The notes beneath the pieces were generated by a model. That model was not told where the DNA came from and searched no databases. It saw only the letters and a list, made by a program, of their open reading frames with translations. Shown piece after piece: positions 7,861-15,235 of a DNA stretch of 24,180 nt. The stretch covers positions 1 to 24,180 of IMG/VR virus record IMGVR_UViG_3300009504_000038; one strand, given 5' to 3'. The translations under genes were made by a program, and so were the position numbers. Each line of letters opens with the position of its first letter. Position 1 is the stretch's first letter. This DNA is from a virus.

Positions 7861-9570
7861 TTAGCCACCACCCTTCTTAGGCATCGGCAGGGGCTCGGCT
7901 TTGCGGGTATCCTGCCTGTCCGCAGAGTGCCTCGGAATGGCTTTGTACTGTATCTCACCTTCGGTGAGCTCGTTTATTAGCTCCCAGGTCCGGTGCCTGC
8001 GGGACAGAGCCTGCTGCTCAACAGTTGCCCGGCCAGCCTGCACGTCCGCCGCGTCTTGTTGGGACACCCTCCAAGCGGCGTAGTTTGCGATTTGACCCAA
8101 GTCTCCAGACTTGTATCGGGAATCCTCCGGCATTGGCCACTCTCTGAGCCACCCGGTGCCGCGAACCTCGGGTATTTCACCACCTCGGTAGAGTGCCGGA
8201 CTGCTCACAACATCCCCACCGGGCCGGGAAATCTCGAACACCCAGTTTTCCGTGACGGCCCTCATACCCCGAACGTCCACTATGCGAGCAGCCTCTAGGT
8301 CAGTGGTGGAAAACGAAACCTTGGCCTCGGGAACCTCTATAATCTCCAACCCACCACCAATATCGAGTTTACCCGCGCCCTTACCATAGTGGCTGGTCCC
8401 GCTAGGGTGGTTGTGAGTCAAAATCCGGTTCTCGAGCTTCCAAGCCTCAGCCCGAGGAATATTGACGGTGCGCTTAGTGCCCGAATAAGCGAAAATCTGC
8501 TCTCCGGTTTTGGGGTCGATGCAAACCCCTATCTCCACGGGTGAGAGGACTATCCGGTCCTCGGTAAGTTTCAGGGTCCGTGCTGTCTTACCTGCGGGTG
8601 TGCCGACACCACCGCCCGGGTCGCTGCCGCCATGCAAATCCTCTAGTCCAGTATGCGCCCAGTTACCGGAGCCCACACCGCCAAACTGCCACGGTGCACT
8701 GAGCTGGGGAATCGTTGGCGGCTTGTCCGGGACCCGGGTCCGGGAATACTGGACCCCAGTCTGCTCGGCGATTCGCTGCCACAAGATGTGCCGGAGCTCG
8801 GCCTCCTGTTGGCCCCGGGTCATATCGCCCAGCTGACCGCCATACCGCTCGAACAGTATCTCGTATGCCCCATTGGTGCTGCGGTAGTCGCGGAAGATGT
8901 CAGTCAAGGTCTGCGGGTAAGGGTTGCTCGGACCGTCATCCCGGGCCTGGTAGACATACTTTTCGCGCCAGCCGCCCTCGGGCCGGGGGATACTGTGGAT
9001 ATAGTCCGGGGTCACCACCATAACCTCAGCCGGGTCATTGTCCGCCGCAAACTCCATATCCCCACCGCTAGGCCCGAACTGCCCACCATCGAGCACCACA
9101 TGGTTGTGGACCATGATTGAGTCTCGGATAAGGTGGAGTTGGTCGGACGGCCAGTACACCGCCAGCTTTTCGCCCTTGGCCTCGACCGGGATTTCACCGT
9201 CCGGCGTGACCACCGCGCCGTACTCGACCTCACGGTCCTTTATTGATAATGCAACCCCTACAGCCAGCCGCTTGTTTATGCTCCGCTGGCGGTTCTCCGG
9301 GCCTCCCGCGCCGGGCTGGGACCCACCGCGAACCCCAGGCACCCCAACGTGCCCCCAGTTACCGGAGCCTGGTCCGCCCATACTAAAAGGCTCCTGCGCC
9401 GTCTTTGTCGGCGGGTCAGGAGCCCAGAAGTCCCGGTGGAGACCCTCCCACTCGGAGTCGGTCATGTCATCTTCGTCGTTGCCGCCCAATTCACCGACAA
9501 TCGAGGTAATCCAGGCCCTAAAAGCCTCCAAGCTGCGGTCCTTTGGCGCGGCCATGATGCTTTCAGGCAA
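7861..9570 (-). CDS. 569-residue protein with two motif + JAB/MPN-like modules, the first divergent
   Basis: A short acidic leader (rich in D, E and W) ends in a GGPGSGNWGHVG motif near residue 65. The first module keeps a VHNHV site and a downstream PSGGD, so HxH...SxxD is present but the rest is diverged. The second motif (GGVGSGNWAH...LEDLHGGSDPGGG) near 297 precedes a typical module with LTHNHPSG and, after a roughly 30-residue insertion, FSTTDLEAA. It ends with the same helical tail (WELINELTEGEIQYK...PRH) as the modules of the next gene. I chose TTG 9570, which sits 9 bases after a perfect AGGAGG and overlaps the upstream stop by 8 bases. ATG 9555 is a possible but poorly spaced alternative, and TTG 9576 is too close to the site. 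Role inferred as a peptidase-like head cargo or effector. Confidence 0.72.
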   Translation of the reverse strand: MPESIMAAPKDRSLEAFRAWITSIVGELGGNDEDDMTDSEWEGLHRDFWAPDPPTKTAQEPFSMGGPGSGNWGHVGVPGVRGGSQPGAGGPENRQRSINKRLAVGVALSIKDREVEYGAVVTPDGEIPVEAKGEKLAVYWPSDQLHLIRDSIMVHNHVVLDGGQFGPSGGDMEFAADNDPAEVMVVTPDYIHSIPRPEGGWREKYVYQARDDGPSNPYPQTLTDIFRDYRSTNGAYEILFERYGGQLGDMTRGQQEAELRHILWQRIAEQTGVQYSRTRVPDKPPTIPQLSAPWQFGGVGSGNWAHTGLEDLHGGSDPGGGVGTPAGKTARTLKLTEDRIVLSPVEIGVCIDPKTGEQIFAYSGTKRTVNIPRAEAWKLENRILTHNHPSGTSHYGKGAGKLDIGGGLEIIEVPEAKVSFSTTDLEAARIVDVRGMRAVTENWVFEISRPGGDVVSSPALYRGGEIPEVRGTGWLREWPMPEDSRYKSGDLGQIANYAAWRVSQQDAADVQAGRATVEQQALSRRHRTWELINELTEGEIQYKAIPRHSADRQDTRKAEPLPMPKKGGG

Positions 9571-10102
9571 CCTCAATCACCTCCTGCGTATGCACACAAT
9601 ACACCGCAAGCTGCCCGTTGGCCCGTGCCAGCTCTAATGCGCTTTCTCTTGTCGAAGTCCTGATAGATACGTCTAAGTATACCGTATCTCCATCGACCCA
9701 GCCACCAAGGAAATGCTCGGGCTCCCGGAGCAGGTCACGGTTCTGGACCACGTATTCGGCCAGTTTGCGCCGGGACAGGTCCTTTACGGGCATAGCCTGC
9801 TCCCGGTCCTTATACGGACTGACCATATAGCCGTGCGTAGGCACCACGCCGTCGACGGTGGTCGAGAAACCACCGTCATCGCGCAGCTTCTGGAGCAGGC
9901 CGGACATCTGCAAACCGTCCGCCCGGTCCGGAATACGCTTGGCCTCGGCAGTCCCGGCCACAGGACCCGCGCCTGGTCCCGGTGGAGACCCTCCCCAAAC
10001 GTCCGGCAGTCCATCATGGTCATGGTGACCAGAACCCGGACCACCCAGCCTATACGGCGGAGGAACCGCTAGATAGCTGGCCATCCGAGCTGCTGATTTC
10101 AC
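9563..10102 (-). CDS. 179-residue protein: GGPGSGHH motif plus recurrent phage domain of unknown function
   Basis: Residues 20-46 carry the HH flavour of the recurring motif (GGPGSGHHDHDGLPDVWGGS, then PPGPGAG), the same form found near residue 1030 of the 1252-residue protein. Residues about 75-175 form a compact domain with GGFSTTVDG, PTHGYMVS, a charged helix, NRDLLREPEHFLGGW and YLDVSIRTSTRESALELA. I recognise this arrangement (GF...P..GY.V...GGW...LD.S...) from other phage structural-region proteins but cannot name a function. The GTG start overlaps the portal stop by 4 bases (GTGA); an in-frame ATG at 10084 is an alternative. It is the first gene after portal-MuF in the accessory series and overlaps the next gene. 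Confidence 0.7.
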   Translation of the reverse strand: MKSAARMASYLAVPPPYRLGGPGSGHHDHDGLPDVWGGSPPGPGAGPVAGTAEAKRIPDRADGLQMSGLLQKLRDDGGFSTTVDGVVPTHGYMVSPYKDREQAMPVKDLSRRKLAEYVVQNRDLLREPEHFLGGWVDGDTVYLDVSIRTSTRESALELARANGQLAVYCVHTQEVIEVA

Positions 10103-12402
10103 TGCACGAATACCCCGTAGCCGTCAACCAGGCTGTCCGGCGGGGTCTCCCAATCCTCCTCGGGTTGTGGGGTCTCCTCGGGTAGGATGTACACCCAAAC
10201 GCATCGACAGTGGAAGTGAATCAACGGCGAGAACCTTTTGTAGTCCGGATTGCCCAGGTTGATAATCTTGCCGTCCATGTACTCACAGAGCGGACAGGTC
10301 TTTTCGTCTAAAATCGCGCTGTACTGGGCCAACTCCACCCCAGCCATCTGAGCGGCCAAATCGCGCCCGGTGTTGACGGCCTCGCCCACAACGGCGGAGG
10401 CCATCGCCACCAATTCCCGCTTAGCCTTCTCCAGGACCTGCTCACGGCCCATGAAAGCCGCAGCTGACGCGGCCAAACCATCGTCATACGCACCAAGGGC
10501 AAATAAGGTCAAATCCATCTGCAATCTGTGGGTCAGGGCCTTGGCCAAAACGCCCGCCCTGGCCGACCAGGTGTCCTTGGTGCGGTCCGGGACCTCGACC
10601 TTGGCCGCATCGATACCGAGCTCGGATGCTGCCCGCTCAATACCGAAACCAGCCAGGGCCGACTGACGCTGCCTAAGCCAATTCGTGAACTCGCCCAGGT
10701 AACGAGGGTTTATCCGCGATATTTCAGCCACCTTACCCGATTCGAGAGCTCGACGCACCTGCTCGAACAGGTCCAGGAGCTGTTTCGACAGAATCGACAT
10801 GCCGTCCTCGACAAAAGCCTCCTCGGACCCATCCCACCAAGCCTCTAGCTCGGCAAATCCGACCGCCTTCTCGCGCTCGGTCAACTCCCGGGACCACTGC
10901 CGCTCACCCTCCGCAAATCGGCGTACCTCGCGCCGCTGGCTGGGCGTGAGAGCCGGACAGCCGTGTTCGGTGTGAGCGGTCACCGAGGGCTGGTCCGGCT
11001 CGATTGCCCATTTCCCCTGCGTTTCAGGGACGGCTTCTTCCGCCTTTACCGGGTTTTTGCGCTCGTTCGGCGGGGGAGACTCTGTTTTGGTGGGTTCCTC
11101 GACTGGTTGTTGCCCAGAAGGCGGAGAATCGCCGCTGGCCGGAGGAGGGCCATCCGGTGGGGGAGGAGGCGCAGACGCAGGCGCATCTTCGGTGACCTCC
11201 GCCTTCTCGGGCAAGTCTAGGAGCTCTCTGACCCAGGCTTCCAGGTCCTCGTCTGGGGCCACTAGCTGGCCTTGGACCAACTGTGCCAGGACCTGGACCA
11301 GCTTCTCCGAGGACTGGCCTATCGGCCTAAAAGTGACTCTCGGGTAGCCCTCCACCTGCCAGTTATAGTCCACTAGCTGCGGTATTGCATAACTATTCAG
11401 CACCGCAGCCACGGATTTGGCCGTAGCGTCAAGCGTCATCAGGAACAGGTTGGAGTGGTCTTGCGACAAAGCGAAGCTACCAACGTCACCAGAGCCTAGA
11501 TTGATAAACTGGGCCAAAACCGACCGCAGAATCATCTGGTCCTGGTGGTCGATATACGGGAGGACCTCCATCATCCCGCGTTTGCCCTCAAACAACGAGA
11601 GAACATACTCCGGGGGGAGGACAACCCCGGCCTTTTCGGCTGAGCGGAGGTCCTCCACAATCTCTATGGCCCGGTTGTAGTCGTCATCGGACCATTCGGG
11701 TGGCAGGGTTATCTGCGGGGTGCCGACAAAGTTGCGCTCAATGCCTATGTTGGTGATTTTGTATAAGAAGTCCTTAATGAGCCAGTTTCGATAGGCAGAG
11801 CGCAGGACCGACTGACCCCGCAAATCGCCGCCCTCCATCCGGTTCGAGAAAATAAGCAACTTCTCTACCGGGATGAATACCTCGGAATAGCCCGTATCAG
11901 CCAATTTGAGGTGTTTTACACCCTTCGGCCCACCTTGCTCATCGTAAGTGAACGCTGAAACGGTTGAAACGGGCCTTGGAGCAAACTTGCGCCAACGGAC
12001 CTTGCCGTCCTGGAGCTCAAACACCTTCTCGAACACTGCATGGCCAAAGGGAAGCATGGTGAGTGCCAGCCGCAAAAAGTCATCCCAATGCTGGGTCAGG
12101 CCGCTTGGCGGACCGTCGAACAGGTTGCTGCTGATGAAGTCCGCAATCTCCTCATCCTGCTTGGAGTCGGAGTAGGGCTCAACGAACCAGTGAGTCGACC
12201 GGATAGGCAATTCGATGACCAGGAGCATCGCCTGGACCTGGGAGTCCGAGCGGCGCATCTTCTCGTAAATCCCGATGTTTTGCGGCCACTTAAGCGCAGC
12301 TAGATACTCCTCTGTGGCCATAGAGCTCCAAATCGCGGAAGCAGCCCGCCCGGTGCTTCCCAGCTCTCCCGCCATGTACCGGGGCTTTTTTGCTTTTGCC
12401 AT
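10099..12402 (-). CDS. Portal protein (Mu gp29-like, DUF935 type) fused to MuF head-morphogenesis domain
   Basis: Residues about 1-395 match the Mu gp29/DUF935 portal pattern: EKMRRSDSQVQAMLLVIELPIRSTHWFVEP, then FGHAVFEKVFEL, W-KFAPRP and an SVLRSAYRNWLIK block. Portals form the dodecameric ring at the head vertex through which DNA is packaged and leaves. Residues about 405-465 are a Pro/Ser/Glu-rich linker. Residues about 480-745 are MuF-like, ending with the diagnostic CPLC (703-706), DGK and HFHCRC (729-734). MuF proteins sit inside the head and in many temperate phages carry C-terminal toxins; here the chain ends soon after the MuF core. Its start directly follows the terL stop (TAGATG), with GGGAGG upstream. 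Portal-MuF fusion in one chain is uncommon but in line with adjacent gp29/gp30 genes in Mu. Confidence 0.9.
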   Translation of the reverse strand: MAKAKKPRYMAGELGSTGRAASAIWSSMATEEYLAALKWPQNIGIYEKMRRSDSQVQAMLLVIELPIRSTHWFVEPYSDSKQDEEIADFISSNLFDGPPSGLTQHWDDFLRLALTMLPFGHAVFEKVFELQDGKVRWRKFAPRPVSTVSAFTYDEQGGPKGVKHLKLADTGYSEVFIPVEKLLIFSNRMEGGDLRGQSVLRSAYRNWLIKDFLYKITNIGIERNFVGTPQITLPPEWSDDDYNRAIEIVEDLRSAEKAGVVLPPEYVLSLFEGKRGMMEVLPYIDHQDQMILRSVLAQFINLGSGDVGSFALSQDHSNLFLMTLDATAKSVAAVLNSYAIPQLVDYNWQVEGYPRVTFRPIGQSSEKLVQVLAQLVQGQLVAPDEDLEAWVRELLDLPEKAEVTEDAPASAPPPPPDGPPPASGDSPPSGQQPVEEPTKTESPPPNERKNPVKAEEAVPETQGKWAIEPDQPSVTAHTEHGCPALTPSQRREVRRFAEGERQWSRELTEREKAVGFAELEAWWDGSEEAFVEDGMSILSKQLLDLFEQVRRALESGKVAEISRINPRYLGEFTNWLRQRQSALAGFGIERAASELGIDAAKVEVPDRTKDTWSARAGVLAKALTHRLQMDLTLFALGAYDDGLAASAAAFMGREQVLEKAKRELVAMASAVVGEAVNTGRDLAAQMAGVELAQYSAILDEKTCPLCEYMDGKIINLGNPDYKRFSPLIHFHCRCVWVYILPEETPQPEEDWETPPDSLVDGYGVFVQ

Positions 12403-13956
12403 CTACCACACAGCCTCCCTCGCCTGCGTTCGGCCTACCGCTGCCAGACCTCTAGTGGCCTTGCTCAGATAGTTACCTCGCAGGCGTAGTAGTGCCTGGG
12501 ACATCGCGTCTAGCTGGTCATCTGTTGCTCCGGCGGGTGCGTTCGCCGTTTCCTCGATGAACTCGTGAACCCACGGCTGCATATTCGGGTCCGGCAGGTA
12601 TATGTTGCCCGCCTCAACCAACGGGGTCACAGCGTGCCACCGAGCGATTTTCGGGCCTTTGGGCGTGTCAGGAATTATTCCTGGAACAACCTTCTTTAAG
12701 GCCGATATTACCGCAGGTCCGTTGGCTTTGTCCTCGATATACACCGCTGTAGCCTCCGGCCACTTCTCCGAGAGATTTTGGACGGCATTTACGGTCTCCA
12801 CGAAGTCCATTCTGCGCCTTACCTGGTCCAAAAGGTATCGGTCCGGCCCGATGGCCCCCCAAACCTGGCCCACAACGAAGGAGCCGCCCACGGTCTCCTT
12901 GAACGTCATGTCCCAACTGATGACGATACGAGCCAGGTAGCTCGGGATGTCCGTGTAGTGCCTCCACCACGAACGCTTGAACAGGCCACCTTCCTCCGGC
13001 GAGGGACGTTGTTGATAAAGTGCCGCCCAGGCGAAGGAGCCGACCTCTTTTTTGCGTTGCTCCGCCCATTCGGAGTCGAAACCGCCCTCCGGCCACAAAG
13101 TCTCACCAACCTCCCGGCCAAGCGCATCATCTTCCTCAGCCAGGGCCGGAAGGTTGACCACGGTCCATCGGTCGGGTTCCTCGGATATTAAACGCCCAGC
13201 TAGGTCATCTTCGTGCCACCGTGTCTGGATTAGGATGACCGCGCCGGATGGGGATAGCCGGGTCAGGAGCGTATGCTGCCACTCTCGCCACAAACGGTCC
13301 CGCATAGTGGGGTTCGAGGCTTCCGCCCGGTTTTTGATGGGGTCATCGATGACCAACAAATCCGCACCCTCGCCCGTGATGGAGCCCCCAACGCCCGAGC
13401 TGATTAGACCGCCACGATGGTCGGCGACTGACCAGTTGGTGACCGAAGCGTTCCCTAGCTGCACTCCATAGCCGAATAACTCAGGTCCGAAGTCGGCCAC
13501 CTTACGGCGATTGGCCCGACCGAACCGTTGGGCAAACTCATCGGAATACGAGACCTCAATGACCCGACGGTCGGGGTTCCGCAACAGATACCAGGCCGGG
13601 AAGGACTCGGTGACCGTCATCGACTTGCCGTGCCTTGGTGGCAGGGCTAGTATCAGACGGTCTATCTCGCCGGATTCGACGAGTTTGAGGTACGAGCAAA
13701 TTAGGCGGGTGTGTGCGGCGTGTTTGTAGAGCCCGCCGTGGACATACTCGACGAAAAACCAAAACTCCTTACGTGCCAGGGCTTTGTATAAAGATTCATC
13801 CGGTATGCGGGTCTTTACGCCGGGATACTTAGCCGCAAAGACCTGACCCACCCTCCGTCGCGCTTTGTTGATGGGGTCACGTCCAATACGAGTGTTGTGT
13901 TCGCGCCGCCAGACGGCGTATTCTTCGGGGTCATGGTAGTGCCTAGTCAGACTCAT
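12403..13956 (-). CDS. terL: Terminase large subunit
   Basis: The 517-residue protein has an ATPase half with Walker A-like PPRHGKS (106-112) and Walker B LLVIDDP (200-206), a TRWHEDDL coupling segment near 245-252, and a C-terminal RNase H-like nuclease half beginning ISWDMTF (D349) with a second acidic block at IEDKANG and a third at DDQLDAM. These are the usual TerL features: ATP-driven DNA translocation into the procapsid and end cleavage. Length is normal. The ATG overlaps the terS stop by 14 bases, and the portal gene begins at the next base after the stop. No intein or frameshift is visible. Confidence 0.95.
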   Translation of the reverse strand: MSLTRHYHDPEEYAVWRREHNTRIGRDPINKARRRVGQVFAAKYPGVKTRIPDESLYKALARKEFWFFVEYVHGGLYKHAAHTRLICSYLKLVESGEIDRLILALPPRHGKSMTVTESFPAWYLLRNPDRRVIEVSYSDEFAQRFGRANRRKVADFGPELFGYGVQLGNASVTNWSVADHRGGLISSGVGGSITGEGADLLVIDDPIKNRAEASNPTMRDRLWREWQHTLLTRLSPSGAVILIQTRWHEDDLAGRLISEEPDRWTVVNLPALAEEDDALGREVGETLWPEGGFDSEWAEQRKKEVGSFAWAALYQQRPSPEEGGLFKRSWWRHYTDIPSYLARIVISWDMTFKETVGGSFVVGQVWGAIGPDRYLLDQVRRRMDFVETVNAVQNLSEKWPEATAVYIEDKANGPAVISALKKVVPGIIPDTPKGPKIARWHAVTPLVEAGNIYLPDPNMQPWVHEFIEETANAPAGATDDQLDAMSQALLRLRGNYLSKATRGLAAVGRTQAREAVW

Positions 13957-14422
13957 TGGGCTTGGTCCGCTTCTGCCGGAATATCTCGCCTACACGCTCA
14001 GCGATTTCCTCGTCTCCAAGCAGGGCATCGACTATGGAGTGGTTGTGGTCGATTTGGAGCTGTAGAGGTTCATCACCCCAACGGTCCTTGGCCCGCCGTT
14101 TGAGCCATTCGAGCAGTGCCTTCCAATCCTTCTCCATCCCGATTTGCCGCAAAGCCGCAACCGCTTTGGCCTCAGCTTTGGCCTCGGCCTTCTCGATATC
14201 GAGCGCAAAGGTCTTGAACGGCTCTCGGGCACCCTTTTGGGAGCCTTTGTGACACCAGTAGGTTATGGTGTCTGTCGGCAGGCCAACTAACTTCTCCGCA
14301 ACTGACCGCCATTGGCCGTCCTCAAGGGCCTCAAGGATGACCCGCTTCTGCCAGTCCTCGACAACCACCTTATTTCCGTAGGTCAGCCGGGTCTCCAACC
14401 GTGTTCTTTTGCTTTGTGCCAT
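13943..14422 (-). CDS. terS: Probable terminase small subunit
   Basis: This 159-residue basic protein has an N-terminal helix-turn-helix-like stretch (QKRVILEALEDGQWRSVAEKLVGLPTDTITYWCHKG, about 25-60) followed by a long charged helix (IEKAEAKAEAKAVAALRQIG) and a C-terminal tail. TerS proteins bind the packaging start site with the HTH and oligomerise through helices. The gene sits directly upstream of and overlaps terL, the usual order. The ATG has GAGGGG about 10 bases upstream. The iteron array beginning about 340 bases upstream is a candidate recognition site (inference). The call depends on context plus HTH; the sequence similarity of such proteins is generally low. Confidence 0.8.
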   Translation of the reverse strand: MAQSKRTRLETRLTYGNKVVVEDWQKRVILEALEDGQWRSVAEKLVGLPTDTITYWCHKGSQKGAREPFKTFALDIEKAEAKAEAKAVAALRQIGMEKDWKALLEWLKRRAKDRWGDEPLQLQIDHNHSIVDALLGDEEIAERVGEIFRQKRTKPNESD

Positions 14423-14648
14423 TGGTCAACACCCCTCTTAGGTGTTCAGTGTAGATATCCTCAACCCGAGATAGTAGTGCCGGGGGCAATCTCTCCGGTG
14501 CCGCAAACAAAAGAGTCCGCAACCGTTTGGGCCAGGTCGCAGACTCTGCGATAACGCGGTCGTAATAAGAGTCGCCGACACCACGCAGACCCTCATCCCG
14601 GGCCTGTCGCCTAAACTCACGCAGGGCCATCATCCCGAGAGACCTCAT
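14370..14648 (-). CDS. Small hypothetical protein upstream of and overlapping terS (up to 92 aa)
   Basis: This open frame gives a basic, helical product (ALREFRRQARDEGLRG... LLSRVEDIYTEHLRGVLT) and overlaps the start of terS by 53 bases, an unusually long overlap for this genome. I recognise no domain. The annotated ATG at 14648 lies inside a palindrome (14644-14659). The ATG at 14633, 9 bases after GAGG, would give 87 residues and may be the true start. Protein-like composition and operon direction support it, but a regulatory leader is also possible. Confidence 0.5.
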   Translation of the reverse strand: MRSLGMMALREFRRQARDEGLRGVGDSYYDRVIAESATWPKRLRTLLFAAPERLPPALLSRVEDIYTEHLRGVLTNGTKQKNTVGDPADLRK

Positions 14649-14659
14649 ATCAATATGAG
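14644..14659. promoter_or_regulatory. 16-bp palindrome at the start of the head operon
   Basis: CTCATAT-CA-ATATGAG is a perfect 7-bp inverted repeat with a 2-base centre. It lies at the first gene of the rightmost head-operon block and just upstream of GAGG...ATG (14633). It looks like a dimeric repressor operator or a small translational hairpin. I could not find a convincing -35/-10 pair next to it, so the regulatory reading is inference. Confidence 0.35.
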
Positions 14660-14743
14660 TCTATCCTGCAATCTTCCGAAAAGTCTAGCCGTACCTCAAT
14701 TCTCCTAACTCCTTCCAAGTGACAAAAACAACCCAAAGTGTCT

Positions 14744-14905
14744 ATTTCGGCACACGAAATGCGGTCGATACCCTCATTTCAGCGGTCGATTAGTATGTCA
14801 GATTCTTACAACGGTCGATACCCTCATTTCAGCGGTCGATACCGCCAAAACGGCGGTCGATTAGCCGTTTTCAGCGGTCGATACCCTCATTTCAGCGGTC
14901 GATTA
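14744..14905. repeat. Phased iteron array, block A (CGGTCGAT every 21 bp)
   Basis: The octamer CGGTCGAT starts at 14762, 14783, 14812, 14833, 14854, 14875 and 14896. Every step is exactly 21 bases except one of 29. 21 bases is two turns of B-DNA, so the sites face the same side. The bases after the octamer alternate between A and TA, and the spacer CCCTCATTTCAG recurs at 14771, 14821 and 14884. A small inverted repeat (ATTTCG...CGAAAT, 14744-14760) sits just before the first copy. There is no convincing gene in 14649-15002; this array and the hairpin below are its contents. Such arrays bind replication initiators, terminase small subunits or repressors. Position next to terS favours a packaging or replication site (inference). 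Confidence 0.85.
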
Positions 14906-14923
14906 CAGCGAAAGCCGAATGAT

Positions 14924-14987
14924 AAATGCTAATCGACCGTTTCACCACCCCCCCTTTAGGGGGGGTAAAAACGGTCGATTAGCATTT
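14924..14987. repeat. 64-bp near-perfect inverted repeat carrying two iterons and a C7/G7 stem
   Basis: The 19-base arms AAATGCTAATCGACCGTTT (14924-14942) and its exact complement (14969-14987) each contain one CGGTCGAT iteron, pointing toward each other on opposite strands. Inside them is a second stem of seven C (14948-14954) and seven G (14959-14965) around TTTA. The DNA could extrude as a cruciform, or the transcript of either strand could fold into a long hairpin. No U-rich tract follows immediately, so it is not a typical terminator, though it could slow readthrough from the small-gene operon into the head operon. Confidence 0.85.
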
Positions 14988-15002
14988 CGGGGGTCCGGTC
15001 GG

Positions 15003-15146
15003 TTACTGTTTCGACAACTCACGCACCCAACAATACTTGCCTCTTTGCCACTGATAGCTGGGCTCCAAGATTATCGTGCACTCATTTCTGTTCTTCCAGA
15101 TTTTGCTACAGCCTTGGCATTGTTCAACCAGCCGCACACGCTCCAC
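15003..15146 (-). CDS. Tiny zinc-ribbon-like protein (47 aa or slightly longer)
   Basis: This is an open frame of 47 codons from a GTG at 15146, extendable to 15170 if CTG were used; a stop lies just before that. Its product has C-x2-C (CQGC), then C at EC-TII and C at KYCW, with aromatic and basic residues (IWKNRNEC, YQWQRGKYCW), typical of a small zinc-ribbon-like fold. Its tail is VRELSKQ. The site CGGCGG is a weak SD before the GTG. It lies between the two iteron blocks and is in the direction of the small Cys-rich gene run, which supports it as real. Function unknown. Confidence 0.5.
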   Translation of the reverse strand: MERVRLVEQCQGCSKIWKNRNECTIILEPSYQWQRGKYCWVRELSKQ

Positions 15147-15184
15147 CGACTTCCGCCGCTTCTTGGCCAGCTAGAACACCCCCC

Positions 15185-15235
15185 CGGTCGATTAGCCATT
15201 TTTAGCGGTCGATACCCTCATTTCAGCGGTCGATT
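15185..15235. repeat. Phased iteron array, block B
   Basis: Three more CGGTCGAT copies start at 15185, 15206 and 15227, again at exact 21-base steps, with the same CCCTCATTTCAG spacer at 15215 and the same A/TA alternation as block A. The last copies overlap the final codons of the small membrane-protein gene on the minus strand. The two blocks are separated by about 200 bases holding the large inverted repeat and the tiny zinc-ribbon gene, so bound protein could loop the region (inference). Confidence 0.85.

Noticed and set aside
14924-14987. Rho-independent terminator
   Set aside because: The stem is strong but no run of T follows on either strand, and the arms carry iterons, so a DNA-binding role fits better.
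14762-15235. CRISPR array
   Set aside because: The conserved unit is only about 8 bases and the spacers are 12-13 bases and repeated themselves (CCCTCATTTCAG), unlike unique 30-40 base spacers.
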